DNA of 64,000 bases from a virus. A model generated the notes under the pieces. It was not told where the DNA came from. It made no database searches and saw only the letters and a list, made by a program, of their open reading frames with translations. Shown in pieces: positions 9,013-17,783 of the stretch. A program made the position numbers and the translations under genes. The stretch is from positions 1-64,000 of IMG/VR virus record IMGVR_UViG_3300006919_000042; one strand, 5' to 3'. Positions within the stretch are counted from its first letter, which is position 1, and the number at the start of each line of letters is the position of its first letter.

Positions 9013-10383
9013 ATGGCAAAAGCATTAACCGGAAACTTCCTAAATGAAATGTTTAGAGCATGCACTAGAAAACAGACACTGTTTTTAGTAGCAAAAGATC
9101 ATCTGAAATACAACTATCTACCGTCAGAAGAATACAAAGAAATTTGGAAATCTATGTGTGATCACTTCGACATGACTACTAGATTAACCACTACAGGGAT
9201 ACTAGCGGAAGAATTCGTTGATAATAGAAAGGTTATCAAAGTTCTGAGTGCAATACGCAAGTCAGATGAAATTAATGAATTAGACGCCGTAGAACAGCTT
9301 GAAAAATTTATAAAAGAGAAGATGTTTATCGAGGTATATGATAAACTACCTGAGCTGTACAATAAAAATGATAAGCAGGGAGCATTCACTTTAATGTTTG
9401 AAGCAAGTGAGAAACTATCTCAATTCACACTGAAGAGTGGACAATACTACACAAAGATTTACAAAGATTTACTCAAACGACATGACCAACGATTATTAGA
9501 TAAAGAAAATGAAGATGCCTCAGGTAAGGGGATAGGTAAAGTACCAACTGGAATCAAGCCACTTGATGACTTATTACTTGGAGGAATTGCTAAAGGTAAC
9601 GCAATGTTAATTATGGCAGCTTCTGGTGTAGGTAAGAGTAAGATGGCTAAATTTGCAGGAGTGAGTGCTTCAAGAAGGGGATTTAGAGTCTTACACATTC
9701 AAGGTGAGGGAACTGAAAAAGAAGCTCGTGATGCATACGATGCAGCAATTATGGGAGTGAATACTCACCGCTTGAAGTATCATACTCTTAGCTTAAAAGA
9801 TCGAACTGAGCTAGATAAAGCAGTTAATCAAATCCAACATTTTGATGGAGAGATTTATCTGAAAGCATACGAGCAATTCGGAGCAGCAACTTATAGGGAC
9901 ATTCGAGACTATGTGGTGGACATCACTGAAAAAGAAGGACCTATCGATTTATTGATTGTTGATTACCTTGAATTATTTGATCCAGGAAATGGTAAGAAAT
10001 ATTCAACAAGTAACGAAGGAGAGAGAGCTCGTAGGTTGGCATGTGCAGAACTATTCACAAACATTTGTGTTGAGTTTAATATTGCTGGAATAATTCCTAC
10101 TCAAGCTAATGATATTGCACCGTTACTATTTAATGACGCAACATTTCAATTGACACGACACAACATCTCAGAAGCGAAAGCTGTAGTACGTCCGTTCCCA
10201 TATTTCGTTACATTGAATCAATCAATTGATGAGAAGCGTGAGAGAGTATTGAGATTGTATGTCGACAAGGCAAGGTTCGTTGACCAAAGTGCTGAGCCAG
10301 TGATACACATCTGTACAAATTATGACGTAGATAGATTCTACGACCACATAAGCACCGTAACTAAATTTGGATATGAGTTCTAA
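9013..10383 (+). CDS. Replicative DNA helicase, DnaB/gp41-like
   Basis: 456 residues. The RecA-type helicase core begins at PTGIKPLDDLLLGGI (about residue 176), with Walker A ASGVGKSK (about 203-210) and Walker B LLIVDYLELF (about 313-322). The helical N-terminal region is where DnaB-type proteins bind primase. The next gene encodes a primase overlapping its end, giving a helicase-primase pair. The start follows the phage leader AAATCGTAAATAATG. Confidence 0.88.
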   Translation: MAKALTGNFLNEMFRACTRKQTLFLVAKDHLKYNYLPSEEYKEIWKSMCDHFDMTTRLTTTGILAEEFVDNRKVIKVLSAIRKSDEINELDAVEQLEKFIKEKMFIEVYDKLPELYNKNDKQGAFTLMFEASEKLSQFTLKSGQYYTKIYKDLLKRHDQRLLDKENEDASGKGIGKVPTGIKPLDDLLLGGIAKGNAMLIMAASGVGKSKMAKFAGVSASRRGFRVLHIQGEGTEKEARDAYDAAIMGVNTHRLKYHTLSLKDRTELDKAVNQIQHFDGEIYLKAYEQFGAATYRDIRDYVVDITEKEGPIDLLIVDYLELFDPGNGKKYSTSNEGERARRLACAELFTNICVEFNIAGIIPTQANDIAPLLFNDATFQLTRHNISEAKAVVRPFPYFVTLNQSIDEKRERVLRLYVDKARFVDQSAEPVIHICTNYDVDRFYDHISTVTKFGYEF

Positions 10384-11437
10384 CATGACATTCATTCAAA
10401 AGAAAGTAGTAGAATACTTTCAACTGAATACCAATTATAAGTCAGCTAAGGGCTGGATTTATGGTGGCAAATGTCCTTGGTGTAATAATTCAGATAAATT
10501 TGGAGTAAAGCTCAATCAAACAACCGCACAATATAAGAATCAAATATCGTACAACTGTTTTCACGGATCATGTCAACAAAGGGGAAGCGAATTCAAGCTA
10601 CTCAACCACATTGGGTTGGGACATTTATTGAAACATGGTGAATTTATAGGAGAAAAGGAAAAGATAAAGAATACACTGTTTGCGGAGGATGAGGAATCAT
10701 CGAGCATTGAAGTTGAAGAGGTGTCTTTACCATTAGGCTTCAGAAGGGTCCTCAGTGACCCGTACCTAGAAGGTAGAGGATTTGAACCATGGCAATTTCA
10801 GTATTACATCATTGGAAGAACTAAGTGGTATGCACCACTAAAAGACTATGTACTATTTTCAATTACAGAAGATGGTAAACATAAAGGGTATATTGGAAGA
10901 TCGACATGGAGTAGGGAGCAAATGGATGATTATAACGCATCAATAAAGCTATTCAATGCTACTTGTGATAAAGAGAACCGCAAAAGGGAGCATGTCAAGT
11001 TCAACAATGAGGGCGGTGTCGATTTTGGAAAGTTGTTATTTGGATTTGATGAAGTAACCGAAAACACCGAAGAGGTGATATTAGTAGAAGGGGTAACTGA
11101 CAAAGCAAACGTTGACAAACTTCTCAGATTAGATAAGAGTGATAAACTCAAGTGTTTATGCACATTTGGTAAGAAGATCAGTGAATCTCAAATCCGAAAA
11201 CTGAAAACTAAAGGGATATCAAAAGTAATTTTAATGTATGACCCTGATGCAATAGATGAATCGAAAAAATATAGTATTGAGTTAGAATTGTGGGATATAA
11301 GAGTAAAAGTTGGATATTTACCAGACAAAGATCCAGGTGATCTGAACCGAGAAGAATTGACAACTGTATTGTCACAGACACAAACGCCAAATCAATTTGC
11401 TAGCTCAAAAATGCAAAAAAGAAAATTAGGAAAATGA
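10373..11437 (+). CDS. DNA primase with zinc finger and Toprim domain
   Basis: The N-terminal zinc-binding domain shows CPWCNNSDKFG (about residues 34-44) and CFHGSCQQRG, the DnaG-type Cys pattern. The Toprim domain has ILVEGVTDKANV (about 235-246) and MYDPDAID, giving the catalytic E and DxD-like acids. It synthesises RNA primers for the lagging strand with the helicase whose end it overlaps. I chose the ATG at 10373, inside the helicase end; an ATG at 10385 just after that stop is also possible. Confidence 0.87.
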   Translation: MSSNMTFIQKKVVEYFQLNTNYKSAKGWIYGGKCPWCNNSDKFGVKLNQTTAQYKNQISYNCFHGSCQQRGSEFKLLNHIGLGHLLKHGEFIGEKEKIKNTLFAEDEESSSIEVEEVSLPLGFRRVLSDPYLEGRGFEPWQFQYYIIGRTKWYAPLKDYVLFSITEDGKHKGYIGRSTWSREQMDDYNASIKLFNATCDKENRKREHVKFNNEGGVDFGKLLFGFDEVTENTEEVILVEGVTDKANVDKLLRLDKSDKLKCLCTFGKKISESQIRKLKTKGISKVILMYDPDAIDESKKYSIELELWDIRVKVGYLPDKDPGDLNREELTTVLSQTQTPNQFASSKMQKRKLGK

Positions 11438-11943
11438 ATAAATCGAGACACCAATCACTGTATGACTTTTTACAAGCACTACAATTAGAGTACGTAAGTG
11501 CAGAATTAAGAAGCAAAATCTATACATCAAACAGTGACAAACGCTACTATAAGCGAGTGATGAGTCATAAAAAAGAGAAGATTGAAGATATTTCACTACG
11601 AAATGATCTGAATACAATATTTACCGACGATTCAGTTAAGAAGGAAGTCTATGCATTAACACATACTAAGTTTGGGATACCAACTTTCGTGTATCGCAAC
11701 GATGAGGACAAAGCAAAATTTGAAGAATCAGATTTACTCAACTATTTCTCAGTTGGATCAGAAGTCAAAATTCAAGGTGATGATGAGAGCGTCGAAATAG
11801 GAATCATTGTAGATGCTCAGCAATTTGAGAATAAATGGAATGATGGAAATAACGATATAGATAGCATCCCTATCGTAGTAAAGAAGAGAAGAGATCAGAA
11901 CGAAGCAATAGTGCTCGTATCGCAGATCTCAAGAATATTATAA
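11434..11943 (+). CDS. Unknown 169-residue protein
   Basis: Basic N-terminal half (KRYYKRVMSHKKEKIED) followed by an acidic beta-type C-terminal half (VEIGIIVDAQQFENK). It overlaps the primase by 4 bases, so it is likely co-translated with the replication proteins. No family recognised. Confidence 0.6.
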   Translation: MNKSRHQSLYDFLQALQLEYVSAELRSKIYTSNSDKRYYKRVMSHKKEKIEDISLRNDLNTIFTDDSVKKEVYALTHTKFGIPTFVYRNDEDKAKFEESDLLNYFSVGSEVKIQGDDESVEIGIIVDAQQFENKWNDGNNDIDSIPIVVKKRRDQNEAIVLVSQISRIL

Positions 11944-11963
11944 CAATTTTAAAATCGTAAATA

Positions 11964-12461
11964 ATGGGAAGAAAGTACCAATCTACTAAGATCTTTGACA
12001 ACTATTCTGTCGCTCTTAGACAATGGAAAGCAGCACATAGCCACTGCCAATTACTACACGGCTACGCATTAGAATTTAAGGTGATCTTTGAATCAGTAGA
12101 GAAGGACATAGATAAGCAGTTAGATGAGATGAACTGGATTATGGACTATGGTGGATTCAAATCAACAGATGCACAACCTACTCCAGGAAATGGACTGAAA
12201 GATTGGATGAATGATATGTGGGATCACACGACATTAATCGAGAAAGACGATCCACAACTAGAAACATTTCAATACATGGAGGAATTAGGTCTATGTAAAT
12301 TGAAAGTGATGGATGCAATGGGAGCAGAATCATGCGCTAAATTAGTATTCGATCATTTTAGCGAGAGACTCGCACTTACTGGAGGAGGAAGAGTAAAAGT
12401 ATTTTCAGTTGAGTGTTGGGAAGCTAAACGTAACAGTTCAATCTACACAGAAAATGGATAG
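11964..12461 (+). CDS. queD: 6-carboxytetrahydropterin synthase QueD
   Basis: This 165-residue protein carries the QueD/PTPS motifs: AAHSHCQLLHGY (residues 24-35), holding the zinc-binding His residues and the catalytic Cys; WIMDYGGFK for the substrate region; DHTTLI with the catalytic Asp-His; and VECWEA with the conserved Glu. It converts 7,8-dihydroneopterin triphosphate to 6-carboxy-tetrahydropterin, the second step to 7-deazaguanines. It begins the modification cluster, with the AAATCGTAAATAATG leader, and overlaps queE by 8 bases. Confidence 0.88.
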   Translation: MGRKYQSTKIFDNYSVALRQWKAAHSHCQLLHGYALEFKVIFESVEKDIDKQLDEMNWIMDYGGFKSTDAQPTPGNGLKDWMNDMWDHTTLIEKDDPQLETFQYMEELGLCKLKVMDAMGAESCAKLVFDHFSERLALTGGGRVKVFSVECWEAKRNSSIYTENG

Positions 12462-13227
12462 AATCATAGATTATAAAAAAGTGCTACCGATTGTCGAGGT
12501 TTATACTGCAGTACAATCAGAGGGTAGCAGAGCGGGTTATCCGACAGTAGTAATTAGAACTACTGGATGTACCCACAGATGCTTCTTCGGTGAAGGAGGA
12601 TGGTGTGATTCGTGGTACACGAGCATTCATCCTGAGAAAGGTAAGTTCACATTTTATAGTATTGTTGAAATGTATTACAATAATCCACACATCAAAGAAA
12701 TGATGTTAACTGGAGGAAGTCCTACAATGCACCCGAAATTAGTGAATGAGTTAACACACTTTGCTCACGAACATGGTATCTTCATTACAATGGAAACTGA
12801 GGGGAGCCATTTTATCAAGACAGACTATCCAATTGATTTGATCTCACTCAGCCCTAAATTAGGTAACTCAATTCCAGTATTAGGAGAAACGACACCGCAA
12901 GGCAAGATTGTTGATGAGAGAATGATTAAGCAACACAATAAGCTGCGATTGAATATGGGAGCAATGTTAGATACCATTGCATATCATAAAGACTATCACA
13001 TCAAACCAGTTTGGGATGGAGATGATATGAAAACGCTAGAAGAAATCAAAAAATTGATATTCTTATTAGACGTACCTGAGGATAAAGTGTGGTTTATGCC
13101 TGCAGGAGATAGTAGAGAAGCACTATTCAAGTCATATCCATTAGTATTTGATTGGGTAAGAGACAATGGATATAGAATGACATGGAGACCACACATTATA
13201 GCTTTTGAAGATGCTAGAGAAGTTTAA
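12454..13227 (+). CDS. queE: 7-carboxy-7-deazaguanine synthase QueE (radical SAM)
   Basis: 257 residues from the ATG at 12454. Radical-SAM cluster cysteines are C39, C43 and C51 (CTHRCFFGEGGWCD), a C-x3-C-x7-C spacing rather than the common C-x3-C-x2-C. QueE family features follow: AVQSEGSRAG at the start, MLTGGSPTMHP, METEGSHF and SLSPKLGNS. It makes 7-carboxy-7-deazaguanine (CDG) from 6-carboxytetrahydropterin. A longer frame reaches 12409, but the ATG at 12454 overlaps the queD end by only 8 bases and gives the normal QueE N-terminus. Confidence 0.9.
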   Translation: MDRIIDYKKVLPIVEVYTAVQSEGSRAGYPTVVIRTTGCTHRCFFGEGGWCDSWYTSIHPEKGKFTFYSIVEMYYNNPHIKEMMLTGGSPTMHPKLVNELTHFAHEHGIFITMETEGSHFIKTDYPIDLISLSPKLGNSIPVLGETTPQGKIVDERMIKQHNKLRLNMGAMLDTIAYHKDYHIKPVWDGDDMKTLEEIKKLIFLLDVPEDKVWFMPAGDSREALFKSYPLVFDWVRDNGYRMTWRPHIIAFEDAREV

Positions 13228-13282
13228 ATTAAGTAATCATTTATACAAACATCATATCGCATAAAATTATTAAAAACTGCCA

Positions 13283-13892
13283 ATGGCAATATTCACAGAA
13301 CTGAGGAAGAAAAAGCAAAGATGATTGCTGAAGGCGCAGTTCATTATGGAAATTTTTTAACAGCTATGGGCTTTGATTGGAGAGCTGATCAGAATACAGA
13401 GAATACTCCGTTCAGATACGCTAAAAGTTGGGTGGAGGACATGATTAGTGGAACAATAGGAACACCACCTAAGATCACTGCATTTCCATCTGATCACTAT
13501 GATGGTATCGTACTTCAAAAAGATATTCCATTCAGTTCGATGTGTTCACATCATAATCGTGAGATCACTGGAAAGGTTCATATTGCGTATATACCAAGTG
13601 ATGGTGGTGAAGTAATAGGATTATCTAAGATGAACCGACTAGTTGATTTCTATTCAAGAAGACCTCAAATTCAAGAAGGTATGACGATGCAGATTTACGA
13701 AGCATTGAATGAGGTTCTTAAGGACAATAAAGGTATTGCAGTTATTGTTAAGGAGAACATGGCTGCGTAAAATGTAGAGGAGTGAGACATCACGGTGCTG
13801 CAATGATAACATCCAAATTAACTGGATTCTTTTTTGATAACAAATTAGGAACTCGCGTTGAGCTATTCAACCTAATCGCAAACCATAAATAA
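13283..13892 (+). CDS. folE: GTP cyclohydrolase I FolE, broken by two apparent single-base deletions
   Basis: The central part (13321-13770) shows the FolE core CSHHNREITGKVHIAYIP, GLSKMNRLVDFYSRRPQIQE. Upstream, the ATG at 13283 leads into the core if one A is restored (ATGGCAAATATT), giving MANIHRTEEEKAKMI. Downstream, the core stops at 13768-13770, but the -1 frame encodes the missing FolE C-terminus (KCRGVRHHGAAMITS to ELFNLIANHK) and ends at 13892, overlapping the next ATG as TAATG. The second zinc-ligand Cys (in KCRGV) lies in that tail, so the truncated form should be inactive. FolE makes dihydroneopterin triphosphate from GTP, the first pathway step. Confidence 0.85.
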
Positions 13893-14407
13893 TGAAAGAA
13901 TTAATCGCTGACTACAAGATTCGACGATACTGCAAGCGACTTGCGAACGAAATATCTGCAGATCATCACACTAATGGACAGTCCGAAGAGATTGTGTTGT
14001 TAGGAGTAATGAATGGAGCTATGCCTTTCTTAGTCGATTTGTCAAGATTGATCGACCCTAAGATTCCAGTGATTATCGATACAGTGAAATGTAGCAGTTA
14101 TACTGGAATGTTCACAAAAAGTAAAGTTAAAATGAGCAAAGCTCCTGATAATGACTTATCATACAAGACTGTAATTATAGTCGAGGATATAGTTGATACA
14201 GGAGATACAATGACATTTTTAGTCAATAAACTTAATTCAAAATACAATCGTATTGACTTGAAAGTGTGTTCGTTATTGAAAAGAAGAGATTGTAGATTCA
14301 GAGTTGATTATCTTGGACGGATAGTCGATGAAGGTTTGTGGTTAATAGGCTATGGACTAGACGATGATGGATTTAAACGTAACTTAAAAAGTATATTCAT
14401 AAAATGA
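13892..14407 (+). CDS. hpt: Hypoxanthine/guanine phosphoribosyltransferase
   Basis: 171 residues with type I PRTase features. The PRPP loop is IIVEDIVDTGDTMT (about residues 94-107), with GVMNGAMPFLVDLSRLI near the N-terminus, a flexible-loop SSYTGM, and the C-terminal GYGLDDDGFKRNLKSI typical of HPRT. It converts hypoxanthine or guanine plus PRPP to IMP or GMP. Inside a 7-deazaguanine cluster it could recycle guanine released from DNA by the transglycosylase (inference). It overlaps folE (TAATG) and dcd (4 bases). Confidence 0.87.
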   Translation: MKELIADYKIRRYCKRLANEISADHHTNGQSEEIVLLGVMNGAMPFLVDLSRLIDPKIPVIIDTVKCSSYTGMFTKSKVKMSKAPDNDLSYKTVIIVEDIVDTGDTMTFLVNKLNSKYNRIDLKVCSLLKRRDCRFRVDYLGRIVDEGLWLIGYGLDDDGFKRNLKSIFIK

Positions 14408-14931
14408 GATTAAATGCAAAACAGATCCTTGAAAGAGGGATCATCACCGGAGAGATTACTAATGATCAGATAGCACAAGTTGGTATTGATTTGAGAGTAA
14501 TCGAAATTGAGAGAGTTTTTGGTGGAGGAGTAATTCCTAGAGAAGGGAAAACACTTCTAGCCAAACGTGAAAAGGTCAAGAGACAGTCGCCAACTGAAGT
14601 AAAGTCACTAGGACTTACTGGAGCAGTTTGGATGTTAGAGCCTGGTGTATATGATATTACATTCGCAGAAGGATGTGACATGGCACCTAATGTGTCTGGA
14701 AGAATCATTCACAGAAGCTCTTTGTTGAGAAACGGAGGGATTTTGAGATCAGGTGAATTCGATCCAGGATTTAGTACTAAGAACATTGGAGCAGTTATGA
14801 CAATTAACATACCAATGTTGATTGAATTTAAAGCAAGATTAGGTCAATTCATAGTTGATGAAAACGAACCAGTCAATCCAGAAGACTTATATAACGGTCA
14901 ATGGCAAGGAGATAAACAAAGAAAATCGTAA
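14404..14931 (+). CDS. dcd: dCTP deaminase family protein
   Basis: 175 residues of the dCTP deaminase/dUTPase fold. Motifs are GIDLRV near residue 30, the substrate-binding GRIIHRSSLLRNGG (about 98-111), and EFDPGF (about 118-123). It deaminates dCTP to dUTP, or in bifunctional forms to dUMP, feeding dTTP synthesis. Coupled to neighbours by 4-base and 1-base overlaps. The family is clear; mono- versus bifunctional cannot be told. Confidence 0.8.
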   Translation: MRLNAKQILERGIITGEITNDQIAQVGIDLRVIEIERVFGGGVIPREGKTLLAKREKVKRQSPTEVKSLGLTGAVWMLEPGVYDITFAEGCDMAPNVSGRIIHRSSLLRNGGILRSGEFDPGFSTKNIGAVMTINIPMLIEFKARLGQFIVDENEPVNPEDLYNGQWQGDKQRKS

Positions 14932-15845
14932 TGAAAACAGAAATCGTAGTAAAGTTTAATATCGAAGGACTCCACGCATGGCCTGGAGTAGTAGAGAACG
15001 ACAAGCTCAAAGAAGCTGTTGGATTTCTTCAATTTCCTCACAGACATCAATTTACATTCAGAGCAACTAAGCAAGTATCTCATGCAGATCGAGATATTGA
15101 AATCATTGATTTGAAGAGAATTATGATTCACTATCTATTTACCCAATATGGTAAACCACCAGTTCCAAAAGCTGAGGGGCTTTATAACAGCCACTGTGAC
15201 TTTGGCAATCAATCATGTGAAATGATTGCTCAAGAGTTAGTGGAAAAGTTTGAATTATCTTCATGTGAAGTACTTGAGGATAATGAGAATGGTGCAATAG
15301 TGACGGTTAATCAAGGAGAACCAATACCACCAGCAATGAAAAAACCGTACGAAGAAATTGAAATAGCAGACCGAATAGGTAAGGGAGCTAGAATAGTGTT
15401 CCTCTGTGGTGCATTATGTAGTGGAAAATCTTACTACAAAAAAGCATTGTTAGAACAAGAGCAGAACAATGGATATCTTGCATTAGGTATGGAAGCATCT
15501 GATATTGTTAAGAATATTCTCAAGAAAGAAAGCAGAGCTGATCTTCAAGGACATCCTGAATTAGATGTTGAGATTGTTAAAGCGATTGATGGTATGAGAG
15601 ATATGAGTAAAGATGATAGTATTCTAATAATAGTGTCTGGAGTACGTCAAAAAACGATTTTGCAGGCGTTTCCTAAGTCTGAATGTATTTGGGTAGATGC
15701 TTCTGAGTCAATTCGATATGAGCGCTTTAAAAACAGTAAAAAAGACGAAGATGTTTCACTACTTGGATTCACTCAAGCCAATGAACGAGATAATGAGTTA
15801 GGATTAACAGAACTTAAACAATATATTTTTAACCGTAATAAATAA
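14931..15845 (+). CDS. QueD-like domain fused to a dNMP/dephospho-CoA-type kinase
   Basis: 304 residues in two parts. Residues 1-135 resemble a diverged QueD/PTPS fold: FPHRHQFTF replaces HGHxYxV, then EIIDLKRIM, NSHCDFGNQSCEMIAQELV and a final acidic strand CEVLEDNENGAIV. Residues 150-304 form a P-loop kinase: FLCGALCSGKS (about 156-166), a dispensable lid, WVDASESIRYERF and ERDNELG near the end, as in phage deoxynucleotide kinases and CoaE. The lone QueD-like domain may act on CDG or its precursor (for example as a decarboxylase); the kinase may act on a nucleotide. Both roles are inference; the two-domain layout is visible. Confidence 0.65.
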   Translation: MKTEIVVKFNIEGLHAWPGVVENDKLKEAVGFLQFPHRHQFTFRATKQVSHADRDIEIIDLKRIMIHYLFTQYGKPPVPKAEGLYNSHCDFGNQSCEMIAQELVEKFELSSCEVLEDNENGAIVTVNQGEPIPPAMKKPYEEIEIADRIGKGARIVFLCGALCSGKSYYKKALLEQEQNNGYLALGMEASDIVKNILKKESRADLQGHPELDVEIVKAIDGMRDMSKDDSILIIVSGVRQKTILQAFPKSECIWVDASESIRYERFKNSKKDEDVSLLGFTQANERDNELGLTELKQYIFNRNK

Positions 15846-15849
15846 AACT

Positions 15850-16635
15850 ATGGACTTTTACGCAATACCGCCACTAAACAATTTAGATTTAATGCATAAA
15901 GGAGATCGATATTTCTGTCTCGCACAACTTTATATTGAACATCAGCATTATAGAGACTTCTTTAAGAGTCTTCCTGATACTGCATGGGTGACGTTAGATA
16001 ATGGAGCTGGTGATCACGATTTAGTTACTGAAGATATTTTATTTGAAGTGATGAGAGACTTAATGCCAAGTGAAGTAATTCCTCCAGATATTCTCTTCAA
16101 TGCTGACCAAACAATAATCAACGCAAAGAGATTCCACAGAAGAATGTGTGAAGAAGGTCTTTGTGATGACATTGAAGTATTCTTTTGTCCTCAAGGAAAG
16201 AATCAAAAGGACTGGCTAGAATGCTATCATTGGGGACTACATACATCTTGGGTTAAAACTCTAGGAATGAGTAAGATTGGAGTTCCAAAAGCATGGGTTG
16301 GATCAATAAATGATCGAGGAATTATGGAAGGTAGAATCAACGCATTCAACTATTTGAGAGTGAATGAAATGTTAAACAAGCCACTTCACTTCTTAGGTAT
16401 GGGAGATCCAAGGGAATATGCCTATTACAAACAATTCAGTGAATTTGATTGTGTTAGAAGTAGTGATAGTTGCAACTCAATTTGGAGTGCGATGAATAGT
16501 ATCAATTGGGCTGATGGAGAGTTTGTGAGAATTCCTACACCAAAAGATTATTTCAATAGAGAAATTCCGAAAGACTTAGTAATTGAGCATATAATCAAAA
16601 CAAACATTAATTACTTGAAACTATCAGTTCGCTAA
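15850..16635 (+). CDS. dpdA: DpdA-like deazaguanine DNA transglycosylase
   Basis: 261 residues with TIM-barrel tRNA-guanine-transglycosylase-like signatures seen in phage DpdA: WVTLDNGAGD (about 46-55) with a candidate catalytic Asp, PPDILFNADQT, FFCPQGKNQKDW (about 111-122), HFLGMGDPREY and SSDSCNS near the C-terminus. DpdA exchanges guanine in DNA for a free 7-deazaguanine base. It closes the queD-queE-folE cluster by 5 bases, which strongly supports the assignment over tRNA TGT. Subfamily not determined. Confidence 0.8.
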   Translation: MDFYAIPPLNNLDLMHKGDRYFCLAQLYIEHQHYRDFFKSLPDTAWVTLDNGAGDHDLVTEDILFEVMRDLMPSEVIPPDILFNADQTIINAKRFHRRMCEEGLCDDIEVFFCPQGKNQKDWLECYHWGLHTSWVKTLGMSKIGVPKAWVGSINDRGIMEGRINAFNYLRVNEMLNKPLHFLGMGDPREYAYYKQFSEFDCVRSSDSCNSIWSAMNSINWADGEFVRIPTPKDYFNREIPKDLVIEHIIKTNINYLKLSVR

Positions 16636-16654
16636 CATCACTAATACTGCGCAG

Positions 16655-16684
16655 TTGCAGAATAAATATAAAAGTACTATCTTT
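16655..16684 (+). promoter_or_regulatory. Promoter, TTGC-N19-TATCTTT
   Basis: TTGC at 16655 and TATCTTT at 16678-16684, with AAATATA between. It is followed by the leader TAATCGTAAACTATG. It serves the HTH gene and probably the polymerase operon. Confidence 0.65.
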
Positions 16685-16702
16685 ATAGTCTAATCGTAAA
16701 CT

Positions 16703-17161
16703 ATGTCAATTACCCAAACACTTAAAGACGGTACATTTTTCGTAACAGATGATAAAGACGTAATGTGTATATTCGAAAAGAGATATGTATCAGGATTAAT
16801 GATTTCAGATTATCCTGGAATTATTCAATCAATTGAGATCACAAAAGAGGTTGTTGCAGACGCATACTTACTCGACAAAAAACAATTTGTAGATAAGTAT
16901 GAAGAGAGATTACTTCCTAAAGCACTACTAACAACATTGCAGTTATATAGGACTTTGAGAGATATCATTGTTGATGAGAAGGTTGTGATTAAAGCTGAGA
17001 AGAAAATCATCACAAAGGCACCGAAAGGTTCGAGACTTCAACAAGTGAAAAACTTAATTGCTGCAGGTATAATCAGTCCAAAAGAAATTGCAAGCCACTT
17101 AGGAACCAATGCAGCTTATGTATCAACCTTAATCCGAAAGATCAAAAATGAAAATGAGTAA
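16703..17161 (+). CDS. Small protein with C-terminal helix-turn-helix
   Basis: 152 residues. The C-terminal 40 (LIAAGIISPKEIASHLGTNA, then AYVSTLIRKIK) form a clear helix-turn-helix of the MarR/LuxR-like tri-helical sort. The N-terminal part has no recognised motif. With its own promoter upstream of the polymerase, it could regulate the replication operon. It overlaps the next gene by 14 bases. Confidence 0.65.
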   Translation: MSITQTLKDGTFFVTDDKDVMCIFEKRYVSGLMISDYPGIIQSIEITKEVVADAYLLDKKQFVDKYEERLLPKALLTTLQLYRTLRDIIVDEKVVIKAEKKIITKAPKGSRLQQVKNLIAAGIISPKEIASHLGTNAAYVSTLIRKIKNENE

Positions 17162-17783
17162 TGATATAGCAAGTAAGCTCACAGGAAAGAACTTACAGGA
17201 CGCTACAGAGAATCAAATAAAATCTGAGCTGAAATTATTCATTAAGGATAATGGTGGAGAGGATTTTCTAATTGATGATGACCTAATTACTTTGATTGAG
17301 TTAGCAGCGATATATTCAGACGTCACTGACATTGATGCTAAGATTGCTGATGTTCAAGCAGAACAAAACAACCAACCACTACCAACATATAAGAGAGTTG
17401 GATGTGTGTTACGTACAGCAGATCCAAAACACAAGAAGATTGTTGAGAAGATAGCTGAGTTGATTTGCAATTTTCATTTAGACTTGACTTTTGTAATTAA
17501 AGATAAAGGCATAGCGCTAATTGATGCAACTAATGCAGTATTCACATTTGAGAATCTCAGACAGATTGAGGGAATGTCGACAGAATATAGTGGTATAGTT
17601 ACATTATCAAATATCAAAACAGATGAAGAGTTACAGAAAGTTGTTAGCCCTCAATATTATAGAGATAAGACTTGGGACTTTTTAGGAAGACTCAAGCGCT
17701 GTGAAGGAAAGTACTTTACTGTTACCGAGCTATTAGACTTGGTTGCAGATCGCAAAATAATCACATTCGACCGTTATGAATAA
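17148..17783 (+). CDS. Unknown 211-residue protein upstream of polymerase
   Basis: No recognised domain. It is acidic in the first 80 residues and mixed alpha/beta after that (YKRVGCVLRTADPKHKKIV). Its end overlaps the DnaE start by 8 bases, so a role with the polymerase is possible but unproven. Confidence 0.6.
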   Translation: MKMSNDIASKLTGKNLQDATENQIKSELKLFIKDNGGEDFLIDDDLITLIELAAIYSDVTDIDAKIADVQAEQNNQPLPTYKRVGCVLRTADPKHKKIVEKIAELICNFHLDLTFVIKDKGIALIDATNAVFTFENLRQIEGMSTEYSGIVTLSNIKTDEELQKVVSPQYYRDKTWDFLGRLKRCEGKYFTVTELLDLVADRKIITFDRYE

